A DNA stretch of 64,000 bases, from positions 20,526 through 84,525 of the forward strand of contig PMHV01000013.1 in NCBI GenBank assembly GCA_003156805.1, in the 5' to 3' direction. Source of the DNA: Acidobacteriaceae bacterium. GTDB taxonomy: Bacteria > Acidobacteriota > Terriglobia > Terriglobales > Acidobacteriaceae. The notes beneath the pieces are model-generated. The model was not told where the DNA came from, made no database searches, and saw only the letters and a list, made by a program, of their open reading frames with translations. This document shows positions 24,944-32,676 of the stretch, piece by piece. The position numbers and the translations under genes are program-made. The first letter of the stretch is position 1. Each line of letters begins with the position of its first letter.

Positions 24944-24971
24944 GAGTACCGAGTTGCGAGTACCGAGTGAA
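24944..24971. repeat. Short heptamer array upstream of proS
   Basis: Four 7-bp units GAGTACC, GAGTTGC, GAGTACC, GAGTGAA begin 8 nt upstream of the proS start codon, within its leader. Confidence 0.6.
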
Positions 24972-25033
24972 GGGCGCTCGCTGATTCCAAAGGGGAATTC
25001 GTTATTGTAGCAGCGGGTTTCCTTTGACTGGCG

Positions 25034-25273
25034 CTAGAGGACCCGACCAATCTCGTCGGTCCAAGTGGGAGCGAGGATCATCAGGAGTCGCATTGCGATA
25101 TCCTTCGGCAGCCGAATCGCAACTTCTTGCTCTGCGTCTCCGGCATCCACGGCAAGGTAGATCGGTGCGCGCATGCTCTTTCCGTCTTCCACTTCGCGTT
25201 CGGCGAGTTCCCAGTAGATGTGAACGCTCCTGCCTCTATCTTCGCCTAGCCAAATTGACGATCGTGTGCTCAC
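25034..25273 (-). CDS. Hypothetical 79-aa protein
   Basis: Unrecognised small cytosolic protein. GTG 25273 is chosen because GGAGG lies 5 nt upstream; the longer frame from 25348 would run through a REP-like element. The product has alternating polar and hydrophobic strands ([32 protein letters not shown]) and a C-terminal helix [16 protein letters not shown]. It lies between a small ORF and proS on the same strand. The strong ribosome-binding site and unbroken frame support it. Confidence 0.6.
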   Translation of the reverse strand: MSTRSSIWLGEDRGRSVHIYWELAEREVEDGKSMRAPIYLAVDAGDAEQEVAIRLPKDIAMRLLMILAPTWTDEIGRVL

Positions 25274-25306
25274 AAGAGCCTCCAAGGATAGTATGGCAGA
25301 TCCGGG

Positions 25307-25342
25307 GCGGGCATCGCCCGCGTGACAGCCGAGGGCGGCTGT
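25307..25342. repeat. REP-like double palindrome
   Basis: GCGGGC-ATC-GCCCGC (25307-25321) followed by ACAGCCG-AGGG-CGGCTGT (25325-25342). The first hairpin matches that at 18342 and the GACAGCCG block matches the copy inside lhr. Confidence 0.65.
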
Positions 25343-25363
25343 CCCCACATGAACCTAGAGACG

Positions 25364-25573
25364 TTACCCCGCCAACCGTTTAAGGATTTCTTTCCCCAGC
25401 TTCTGCGCTTCGCCGAAAGACTTCTGATACTCGACGAACAGCCGGTTCAGTTCCAGCGACTTGTCCACCGAGGGATGCTTGCGCAGGATCATGTCGCGCA
25501 CATGCACGGGGTTGGGCAGGGTTGCGTCTTCAGTCAATTCTTCCAGAGCCGTATTGGGATCGTAGTGATACAT
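25364..25573 (-). CDS. Hypothetical 69-aa protein
   Basis: Small acidic/basic helical protein starting MYHYDPNTALEELTED. ATG 25573 has an AAAAGG ribosome-binding site about 6 nt upstream; an in-frame TTG at 25588 is too close to that site to be real. It begins 18 nt after the kdsD stop on the same strand and is likely in that operon. No family recognised; the predicted helices (SVDKSLELNRLFVEYQKSF, EAQKLGKEILKRL) suggest a partner-binding role. Confidence 0.65.
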   Translation of the reverse strand: MYHYDPNTALEELTEDATLPNPVHVRDMILRKHPSVDKSLELNRLFVEYQKSFGEAQKLGKEILKRLAG

Positions 25574-25591
25574 AGAACACCTTTTCAATTG

Positions 25592-26614
25592 CTACACAAG
25601 TTCGGTACTCCATAGATCGTGCAGATGCACAATCCCTTGCAGCTTGTCGCTTCCGTCTACCACCATCAGAGACGTGATCTTTTTCTCCTCCATCAGCGCT
25701 AGCGCGGTGGCGGCGAATTCCCCGGCTGCGATTGTCTTCGGATTCTTCGTCATGGCCTCGCCGGCCGTCAGGTCGAGCACATCTTTCCCACGCTTCTCCA
25801 GCAGCCGCCGCAAATCTCCGTCGCTGATAATGCCTACAAGCTTCTCGCCTTCCACTACCGCGGTCACACCCAATTTCTTGCGCGACATTTCATAGATCAC
25901 ATCCGGCATCCCGGTCTGCGGAGTGACGCGCGGCAGCGCATCGCCAGCGTGCATCAGCGATTCCACGCGCGCCAATCTTTTCCCCAGCTTCCCGCCCGGA
26001 TGCAGATCGGCAAAATCTTCTTCCTTGAATCCGCGCCTTTCGCTGAGCGTAACCGCCAGCGCATCGCCCAGGGCCAGCATCGCAGTCGTCGATGCGGTCG
26101 GCGCCAACCCCAGCGTGCACGCTTCTTTATCCACCGAGCAATCCAACGCCACATCCGCCGCCGCTGCCAAAGTCGACACTCGTTTGGAAGATGCCTGTGT
26201 GGGCGCGACCGCAGGCCTCTGAGATAAACACCAAATCTCATCTCCAGTCATCGCAATCAACGGCACTTGTAGCCGCTTGATTGTCGCCAGCAGCGCCAGA
26301 ATCTCTTCCGTCTCGCCGCTGGCGGAAAGCGCGAGCACTACATCGCCGCGCATCACCACTCCCAGGTCGCCATGCAGCGCATCTACCGGATGCAGATACA
26401 ACGCCGGAGTGCCCGTCGAACTCAGCGTCGCGGCAATCTTGCGGGCGATGAGGCCGCTCTTGCCCATGCCCGTCACTACAACGCGTCCGGCGCAGGAAAA
26501 CATCAAATCCACCGCGCGCTGAAACGCCAGCGCCATGGGCCCAGCGATGCGATCGGCCAACGCGCGCAGGGCTTCAGCCTCAATTCGCACTACGTTTTCG
26601 CCCGTATGCTTCAC
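25592..26614 (-). CDS. kdsD: Arabinose-5-phosphate isomerase (KpsF/GutQ/KdsD family)
   Basis: Interconverts ribulose-5-P and arabinose-5-P, the first committed step toward KDO; works with KdsC (15.8 kb). The SIS domain (about 25-200) has the family hallmarks RVVVTGMGKSGLIARKIAAT, HPVDALHGDLG, ALSASGETEE and KEACTLGLAPTAST, and is followed by LHPGGKLG and a tandem CBS pair (about 225-340). Between TGD and STLAAAADVALD there is an unusual insert of about 20 residues (125-146), where other family members have only a few. Start is GTG 26614 without a good ribosome-binding site. Confidence 0.93.
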   Translation of the reverse strand: MKHTGENVVRIEAEALRALADRIAGPMALAFQRAVDLMFSCAGRVVVTGMGKSGLIARKIAATLSSTGTPALYLHPVDALHGDLGVVMRGDVVLALSASGETEEILALLATIKRLQVPLIAMTGDEIWCLSQRPAVAPTQASSKRVSTLAAAADVALDCSVDKEACTLGLAPTASTTAMLALGDALAVTLSERRGFKEEDFADLHPGGKLGKRLARVESLMHAGDALPRVTPQTGMPDVIYEMSRKKLGVTAVVEGEKLVGIISDGDLRRLLEKRGKDVLDLTAGEAMTKNPKTIAAGEFAATALALMEEKKITSLMVVDGSDKLQGIVHLHDLWSTELV

Positions 26615-26647
26615 GAAGACGCGATCTTACCAGATGTGACGCCGCTT

Positions 26648-27679
26648 CTAGGCGACCTGGTCCGTCGCGCTGTCGGAATCGCTGAAAGACCCGTCCGAAA
26701 GGAAACCTGTAGTCAGAAAAAGCTGCCGCCGCGTCTGCGTTGCCGCCTTCCACCGGGGTTGAATGCGCGCCACCGATTCCTCGGCCATGGCTTGCAGCGC
26801 ATCGGGAATCGCCATGCCATTCTGCCAGACCGCCTGATAAATCTTGCGCGCTCCGCCATCGCCGAACTGGTTGGCCAGATCCAGCATAAAACCCACGGCG
26901 CGCTCGGAAGTCAGTTGAGGCGCGTAACCCTCGATCGAGCTTAAGGAACGGCTGAAATCGTTCAGTGCGGTCTGCACCTGCACCTGCTGAAACGGCTGCC
27001 ACAGCGCGGTTTGGCTGAACCGGCTGACCCACGGATCATGAATCAGGTCGAATGCCGGGTCGGTGGTCAGCCCGGTCACGGGATCTATGCCGCCATTCGG
27101 TTGCTGCGTATGTGCGATAAGTCCATGGGCTACCGCCGCATCGCCAGCGGCAAATATCCGCACGAAATCGTCTGTACTCGCGGCGAAGAACGCGGCCAAT
27201 ATTTCAGCGAGCCGCCCCGGTTTCTGCGCCCACTGGATCAGGCCGAACGACATTCCGGCCAGGTCGCGGTTCAAGTTCATCGCGCCGAACTTGCCCGCGC
27301 CTTCCATCTGCGCGACCACGCTGAGAATCTTCGCCAATCCGCCGTAGGCAAAGTTCAGCGCCAGCGTCATATACCCTCGCGAAAGAATTGGGTAGGACGC
27401 TGCCGTCTGCACCAGCCCTCGCACCGCCGCCGCATCGATTTGATCGCCCGCCGGAAGCGACAACCGGGCCCGGAAGTTCCGCGTGGCCGCAGTTGTGCGC
27501 GAGCCAAAAATCCCGTAATCCGAGCTCAGCAGAGTGGGCATTCCCGGCTCGCCGTGCCCGCCCAGCAACTGCTGCACCAGTCCCACCGATTCGCGGTCCG
27601 GGTCCCCTGCACCAATGGGTGCGGCCGACGCCGCGCCCGAAAACAAATCATCGATTCGTGCTATGCCGCACGGCGCCAT
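26648..27679 (-). CDS. Peptidoglycan-binding-domain protein without signal peptide
   Basis: 343 aa. Residues about 30-90 fit a PG_binding_1 fold (VGLVQQLLGGHG, YGIFGSRTTAATRNFRARLSLP, DAAAVRGLV). The rest is alpha-helical with SRGYMTLALNFAYGGLAKILSVV, MSFGLIQWAQKPGRLAEIL and DLIHDPWVSRFSQTALWQP, loosely like chitosanase/lysozyme-type muramidases, but catalytic residues cannot be assigned. No signal peptide or TM segment. ATG 27679 has a very strong GGAGGAGG ribosome-binding site; the longer frame from 27826 is unsupported. It sits between a K+ channel gene and kdsD. Confidence 0.6.
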   Translation of the reverse strand: MAPCGIARIDDLFSGAASAAPIGAGDPDRESVGLVQQLLGGHGEPGMPTLLSSDYGIFGSRTTAATRNFRARLSLPAGDQIDAAAVRGLVQTAASYPILSRGYMTLALNFAYGGLAKILSVVAQMEGAGKFGAMNLNRDLAGMSFGLIQWAQKPGRLAEILAAFFAASTDDFVRIFAAGDAAVAHGLIAHTQQPNGGIDPVTGLTTDPAFDLIHDPWVSRFSQTALWQPFQQVQVQTALNDFSRSLSSIEGYAPQLTSERAVGFMLDLANQFGDGGARKIYQAVWQNGMAIPDALQAMAEESVARIQPRWKAATQTRRQLFLTTGFLSDGSFSDSDSATDQVA

Positions 27680-27770
27680 AACTTCCTCCTCCAGCGACTC
27701 GGCACCCGGCGCTTCAACAACTGCTCCCCGCGCATCAGAAAAATGTGCAAACGTGCCCAAAACGGCGTGC

Positions 27771-28958
27771 CTAAAAATGGTCCTCACCGCCCTGCGGTTG
27801 CAGAGGCTTCTGTCCCAGCACGGCAAGTCCCTTGGCCTGAATTATCCGGTCCCACGGTCCGGCCTGCCAGTTATCGCGCATCTTGGCCGGATGCTTCCAC
27901 GGAGGCAGCGACACCATCAGGTTTCTCGCCGTCGAGTGTACGTACGGCTCATACATCGACCGCAACTTGGCCAGCTTCTGCCGCGCTTCATCGCCGGTTC
28001 GCAACTTCAATCCCGCCGCCGCCAGCGCCTCTCGCAGCGCGTCGAAATCGGCGTCGGGCAGCCGCTCGGCTGCCTGCGGATCATAGCGCGCGTTTACCAC
28101 CTGCGCCAGATCCACGGCGGCATGGCGCGCCATGGCGAAAGTCAGCCGAGCCTGCCCGGGATGAATCCCTTCGATCCCTGTGATTACCAGCGAAGTCACG
28201 TCCAACATGACCATCAGCGAGCCCAACCATGATTGATTGCTGTGCTGCGAACGAAAAAAACTCAGCACCGGATAAGAAATGTGGCTCTCCAGCAATTCCC
28301 CCGCCCAGCGCTCCCAGTCGCGCAAGACTTCGTCGAGAACCATCTGCTCGATGGCCGGATTCTCCGAAGTCCCCGCCAGCCGCACCAGTAACTCGGTCGC
28401 CGTGGGCGGCGATCCCGCGCGCGCGTCGAGCATGGAAATCTGTATCTCGCGTCTCGAAAACGACGCATACACCACCGGCAGGTAGCCGATCACCACCCCC
28501 AGAAACGCGAAGCCCATGAACGCTTCCAGCACCGAAAAGGCGCGCGCCAGGCCTGAAGTCGGCACAATGTCGCCATACCCCAAGGTGAAAAAAGTTTCGC
28601 CGCTGTGGTAGACAATCCTGCCAAAGGTGATGGGCTCGTTGCCCAGTCGCTCGTGCCCGCCGATGCCGTATTGGACCAGGGCGAAGCCTATAATCAGGGT
28701 CGCCGCCCAAAACGCCAGCAGCATGATCAGCGACAGCGGCCCGAAGTATCCCAGAAAACTTTGCTGCCGCGAAAAGTTGCGAATGCGGCCGGCGAGGTTC
28801 CGCCACGGAATCCAGGTGCGTCGGTAAAACCACGCTGTCAGCCTGAAGTGCCGCGTCACGCGCCGCGGCAGCACCACCGTCTCAAACGCATCCAGCAACA
28901 CGACCCAAATGATGATGGCGCCAAAAACCGTCGCGAGAATGCTGCCATGGGAGTTCAT
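27771..28958 (-). CDS. Two-TM potassium channel protein
   Basis: 395-aa ion channel subunit. One or two N-terminal hydrophobic segments (GSILATVFGAIIIWVVLLDAF; SLIMLLAFWAATLIIGFALV) precede a re-entrant pore loop with selectivity filter TLGYGDIVP, and a following helix (AFSVLEAFMGFAFLGVVIGYLP). The remaining 230 residues are a cytoplasmic helical domain of unknown role; no RCK domain is recognised. ATG 28958 (MNSHGSIL) is preferred to an in-frame TTG at 29000. Conduction of K+ is inferred from the filter. Confidence 0.88.
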   Translation of the reverse strand: MNSHGSILATVFGAIIIWVVLLDAFETVVLPRRVTRHFRLTAWFYRRTWIPWRNLAGRIRNFSRQQSFLGYFGPLSLIMLLAFWAATLIIGFALVQYGIGGHERLGNEPITFGRIVYHSGETFFTLGYGDIVPTSGLARAFSVLEAFMGFAFLGVVIGYLPVVYASFSRREIQISMLDARAGSPPTATELLVRLAGTSENPAIEQMVLDEVLRDWERWAGELLESHISYPVLSFFRSQHSNQSWLGSLMVMLDVTSLVITGIEGIHPGQARLTFAMARHAAVDLAQVVNARYDPQAAERLPDADFDALREALAAAGLKLRTGDEARQKLAKLRSMYEPYVHSTARNLMVSLPPWKHPAKMRDNWQAGPWDRIIQAKGLAVLGQKPLQPQGGEDHF

Positions 28959-29061
28959 GCCGGATTCCAAATTCGCGGGGAATGAAATCTTGATGCGCAA
29001 CGAAGGTTAACAGATTCGGACCTCGGAAGCGTCCGAAGTCCAAGGCCTGAAGTCCGCCCCG

Positions 29062-29799
29062 CTACAGCGGTGGACTCTTCGGCTGCGGCGGCGGCGGGGC
29101 AGTCGCCGGCTTTTGGACCACCGGCTTCTTCTTCACCACCGGCTTTTTCGGCGGCTCCGTATCGTCCACCACAACCTTCTTCGGCGGCGTGGCTGGAATC
29201 GCCGCTTGCGCCGTCCTCAAATCCGCGCGCAGGTGGACGATCTCCTGTTCTTTCGACGACGCCAGACTCTCCATCCGTTCGGCAAACAACCTCCGCGTAC
29301 CCTCAAAGCTGTTCAGATCGTTCGACAGCGCCTGGAAGTCGTCTTTCGATCCGAACGCACCCGTCGATTCCACCACGCTTCCCAGCACGTCGTATAGAGC
29401 GTCCAGATTGCGGTAGAGTTTGAAGGTTGAAGGCAGGGATTCCGGCGCATTGCGCAACTCGGCGATCATCGCCGGCAGCGCGTCCTGCAGGTTGCGCTGA
29501 ATCGAATCCACGTTCCCCAGCGACTGTTTCTTGTAGGAAGCGTCGGTCTTCCAGCGTTCAATGCGAAGCTTGGTCAAATCCGCTTGCGTGGCTTTGGAAG
29601 TCTGCTCCAGTTGCGCCAGCAAGCCGTTGAGCTGCGTCATCGAGGCATACGAAACCGGCGCCTGCGGCGATGACGCGCCAGATCCCTGCACCGAATAGGC
29701 CACCGGCGCGACGGCCGGCGGCGCAGAAGACTGACACCAACCCTCTTCCGCGCACAGCAGGAATAACCAGCAGACAAAAATGATGGCTTTGAATTTCAT
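29062..29799 (-). CDS. Exported coiled-coil protein, unknown
   Basis: 245 aa from ATG 29799: signal peptide MKFKAIIFVCWLFLLCAEEGWC, a helical middle with coiled-coil character (ASMTQLNGLLAQLEQTSKAT... through MESLASSKEQEIVHLRADL), and a tail of Pro/Lys-rich repeats (KKPVVKKKPVVQKPATAPPPP), which could pass through or bind the cell wall. No family recognised. The open frame continues 101 codons upstream but that part lacks coding character. It is divergent from the exported protein at 30029, and the 230-bp gap presumably holds both promoters. Confidence 0.7.
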   Translation of the reverse strand: MKFKAIIFVCWLFLLCAEEGWCQSSAPPAVAPVAYSVQGSGASSPQAPVSYASMTQLNGLLAQLEQTSKATQADLTKLRIERWKTDASYKKQSLGNVDSIQRNLQDALPAMIAELRNAPESLPSTFKLYRNLDALYDVLGSVVESTGAFGSKDDFQALSNDLNSFEGTRRLFAERMESLASSKEQEIVHLRADLRTAQAAIPATPPKKVVVDDTEPPKKPVVKKKPVVQKPATAPPPPQPKSPPL

Positions 29800-30028
29800 T
29801 CCGGAAGTCAGTGACAATGCGTGCAACAGCATACTACAGGCGCAGCCGGTTTGTGGATCAGGTTTGTTACCGAGACCGGCACTCCGGCCCTGCATTCTCC
29901 GCGAACGTTTCTCGAACTCAGCGTTTCGCTCCCGATTGAGAACGGTAAGGATCTGCGTCGCGGCAATCCCGCGCAACGCAAGGTGGATTCGACTCTTGCA
30001 CCTGCTGGGACGATAATTGGAGCAGCAT

Positions 30029-31165
30029 ATGCTTCCGAGAATCCTTTCGCCGCGAGGTCCGCGCCGCCTCTGGAATGGCCCGGCGGTCGTCGTTCTGTCC
30101 ACGCTTCTAGCCCTCTCGTTTCACGCCTCCGCCCAGGAACTCGCCCGCCGTCTCATCCTCAAAGACGGCTCCTACCAGTCGGTCACCAGGTATGAAGTGA
30201 AGGGCGATCGCGTGCGCTACCTGAGCGCCGAGCGCAATGAATGGGAAGAACTTCCTTCATCGCTCGTCGATTGGCCCGCCACCGAGAAATTCGAAAAAGA
30301 ACGCACCAGCGGAGCCGCCATCCCCGAAGCCGCCGCGCTCGATAAGGAACACGACAAGGAAATCGAAGCCGATCGCGAAGCCGAACTCTCTCATCAGCCG
30401 CAGGTCGCTCCCGGATTGCGCCTTCCCGAGGACTCCGGCGTTTTTCTGCTCGACAATTTTCAAGGGCAGCCGCAACTGGTGGAGGTTCAGCAGAGCTCCG
30501 GCGACGTCGATCGCGATGCCAAGCGCAACATTTTACGCGGCATGATCAATCCCATCGCCAGCGCCAAGCAAACCGTGGAACTCGAGGGCGAACACGCCGC
30601 CGTGCAGGCCCACGTCACCGTTCCCTCGATTTACCTCAATGTGGAAGAAGAGGACGAGGCCCCGTCCTTGGTTATCCCCGATAAACCCGCAGTTCAGAAT
30701 AAGAGTGCGAATACGACCGCGAGTCCGGGAGCCACTCCGCAGCAGCCGCAATCACCGCAAGCTCAACAACCGCAGTCGGCGCAGCAAGCACAACAGCGCG
30801 AACAGGCCGTCATCCCCTTCGACCGCTTCCGCATCGTGCGCACGCAGGTGAAAAGCGGCAAGCGCATCGTGGGCGATATGAAGGTGGCCATCTATGGCAA
30901 GGTTTCGTCGGAGCAGCACGTCGTCAAGACCACCATCACGCGCGCCAGCGGAGGCTGGCTCAAGCTGACGCCCACCGAAGATCTCGCGCCCGGCGAATAC
31001 GTTGTGGTCGAAATCAAGGGCAAGGAAGGCATGAACCTCTACATGTGGGACTTCGGCGTCAATCCCAAGGCCCCCGCGAATGCCAACCCATGGAAGCCCG
31101 ACACAAAAGAGCAAGCCAAACCAGCAAATCAACCCGCCGACCCGCCGAAACCCAAAGAGAATTAG
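30029..31165 (+). CDS. Exported protein of unknown function
   Basis: 378 aa. ATG 30029 follows GGAG with 6-nt spacing. Signal peptide to about residue 36 (ALSFHASAQEL). The next segment, RRLILKDGSYQSVTRYEVKGDRVRYLSAERNEWEELP, is a short beta motif seen in many acidobacterial secreted proteins where it reports a residue-by-residue 'property' domain. A Gln/Pro-rich linker (about 235-260) separates it from a C-terminal beta domain (VKTTITRASGGWLKLTPTEDLAPGEYVVVEI). No catalytic motif; structural or envelope role is only a guess. Confidence 0.7.
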   Translation: MLPRILSPRGPRRLWNGPAVVVLSTLLALSFHASAQELARRLILKDGSYQSVTRYEVKGDRVRYLSAERNEWEELPSSLVDWPATEKFEKERTSGAAIPEAAALDKEHDKEIEADREAELSHQPQVAPGLRLPEDSGVFLLDNFQGQPQLVEVQQSSGDVDRDAKRNILRGMINPIASAKQTVELEGEHAAVQAHVTVPSIYLNVEEEDEAPSLVIPDKPAVQNKSANTTASPGATPQQPQSPQAQQPQSAQQAQQREQAVIPFDRFRIVRTQVKSGKRIVGDMKVAIYGKVSSEQHVVKTTITRASGGWLKLTPTEDLAPGEYVVVEIKGKEGMNLYMWDFGVNPKAPANANPWKPDTKEQAKPANQPADPPKPKEN

Positions 31166-31204
31166 TGAGAGAATTGGTAAATTAGGAGATCTTGTAAATC
31201 GTTA

Positions 31205-31259
31205 GGTCCGAGGTCCGAGGTCCGAGGTCCGAGGTCCGAGGTCCGAAGTCTGAGGTCCG
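31205..31259. repeat. Heptamer (GGTCCGA) tandem array
   Basis: Seven to eight consecutive 7-bp units, the first five identical (GGTCCGA), the last ones drifting (AGTCTGA, GGTCCGC). It fills the gap between two convergent genes. Complement of the TCRGACC family at 17703 and 61547. Confidence 0.85.
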
Positions 31260-31262
31260 CCG

Positions 31263-32315
31263 TTACTTCATCACTCCCCGCTGCGCAATCCCAATATTGT
31301 CGCGCGTGGAGTTCTTCACCAGGTACATCATCTCGTCCGCCTGTCGGATAATGTCGTGCGCGGTGCGGGCATCGTGCGGAAACGTGGCCAGTCCCAGCGA
31401 CGCGCGCACGTTGAGGTTTAATCCTTCCTCGCGGCAAAAACTCGAGGCGCGCAGCGCGTCCCGCAGACGTTTCGCCACCACGAGCGCCGAATCTTTGCCT
31501 GTCTGGGGCAGCAGCACCACGAATTCGTCGCCGCCGTAGCGAAACGCGAAATCGATCAGCCGCAGCTGCGCCTTGATCAGGTATCCGATCTCCGCCAGCA
31601 GTTTGCTGCCAATCAGGTGTCCGTGCGTGTCGTTCACTTGTTTGAAGTGATCGAGATCGATGAACAGAATGCTGAATTCATAGCCAAAACGTGTCGAGCG
31701 GTAGACTTCCGTCTCCAGCGTCTTATACAGATGCCGCGCGTTGAATAGCCCGGTGCAATCGTCGGTGATGGTCAATTCCTGTATCTTTTCCACCCAGCGC
31801 GCATTCTCGATGGCGATGGCCGCGTAGTCGCAAAGCGCCTGCAGGAAAAATACCTCCTGCTCGTGGAACCGCGACAAATCGACGTTCACCAGTTGAATCA
31901 CGCCCAGCACGCGCAGCCGCGAACGTAACGGCACGCAGATGATGGAGCGGGTTTCCCACTGCGTGCTCTCGTCGATGCGTTTTGCGAATCGGGGATCGCT
32001 CTCCACGTCGGGCACAATCGCCTGCTCGCCGTGTTTCGCCACCCAGCCCGCAATTCCCTCTCCCACCTTCAGCCGCGCGTTCTTCAGCACTTCCGCCTTG
32101 TCGCCCACGGCGATCGCAAAGTACAGTTCGTCGTGTTCTTCATCCACCATCAGCAGCGACCAGGTGTCTGGGCGAAAGTATTCCGCCATCTTCTCCATAA
32201 TGGTCTGCAGGATGGAATCAAGATCCAGCGACGACGTGAGGGTTTTTGCCACGTCGTGAAAGATGGTCAGCTCCTGGCTCTGGCGCGTCAATTGAGTGCC
32301 GGTGGCCTCGGGCAT
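31263..32315 (-). CDS. GAF-domain diguanylate cyclase
   Basis: 350-aa signalling protein that should make cyclic di-GMP. The GAF domain (about 30-170) probably binds a small ligand. The GGDEF domain (about 178-345) keeps the active-site GGDEF at 261-265 and has an inhibitory I-site RLID at 252-255, exactly five residues before it, predicting product feedback inhibition. No TM segment or signal peptide, so cytosolic. No EAL or HD-GYP partner in the window. Confidence 0.93.
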   Translation of the reverse strand: MPEATGTQLTRQSQELTIFHDVAKTLTSSLDLDSILQTIMEKMAEYFRPDTWSLLMVDEEHDELYFAIAVGDKAEVLKNARLKVGEGIAGWVAKHGEQAIVPDVESDPRFAKRIDESTQWETRSIICVPLRSRLRVLGVIQLVNVDLSRFHEQEVFFLQALCDYAAIAIENARWVEKIQELTITDDCTGLFNARHLYKTLETEVYRSTRFGYEFSILFIDLDHFKQVNDTHGHLIGSKLLAEIGYLIKAQLRLIDFAFRYGGDEFVVLLPQTGKDSALVVAKRLRDALRASSFCREEGLNLNVRASLGLATFPHDARTAHDIIRQADEMMYLVKNSTRDNIGIAQRGVMK

Positions 32316-32484
32316 GTCCGGATTCCTTAAGATCCTTCAAGAAAAGGGTGGCAGTTTGAAAAATTATATGCGGGCCTTCTACGACCGGGCAACGAACGTT
32401 GGTAACCGGAACCCGTAAAGCCAATGGGATGTTGGGCGTGTCCACATCAGTCCCCGCGCTTCGATTTTCCCGCGGTTAGACAAA

Positions 32485-32513
32485 TGGAGATTAGAGAAAG
32501 ATTGTGCTATAGT
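32485..32513 (+). promoter_or_regulatory. Promoter of first GloVer gene
   Basis: TGGAGA (32485-32490), 17 bp, TATAGT (32508-32513), with a TGC extended -10. The block TTGTGCTATAGTC recurs exactly upstream of the second GloVer gene. Confidence 0.6.
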
Positions 32514-32568
32514 CGCCCCGTAGTCTCCCCTCTGCGGTTCCGCGTTGCGCGGAGCCCTGATCCGTGGT

Positions 32569-32602
32569 CCCAGGCCGCCGACGGCTCCGGTTCGTCCTGG
32601 GG
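32569..32602 (+). promoter_or_regulatory. Conserved leader stem-loop, copy 1
   Basis: CCCAGG pairs with CCTGGG around an inner GCCG-CCGA-CGGC hairpin and the segment CTCCGGTTCGT. The second GloVer leader (34348-34379) keeps the inner hairpin and most of CTCCGRYTYGTCC. It lies between promoter and start codon. Confidence 0.5.
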
Positions 32603-32676
32603 AATGAGCCTGTTCAGGGCGGGAGCCCCGAGTCCCAAGCAGATTCTCTCTGCTTTCTCGACTGAAGGAAAAACCC

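Noticed and set aside
29800-30102. Upstream extension of the exported coiled-coil protein
   Set aside because: The 101 extra codons have no coding character and would bury the signal peptide that starts at 29799.
31205-31259. Tandem repeats as a CRISPR or replication-origin iteron array
   Set aside because: The 7-bp period with no spacers, and similar arrays elsewhere at gene ends, do not fit either.
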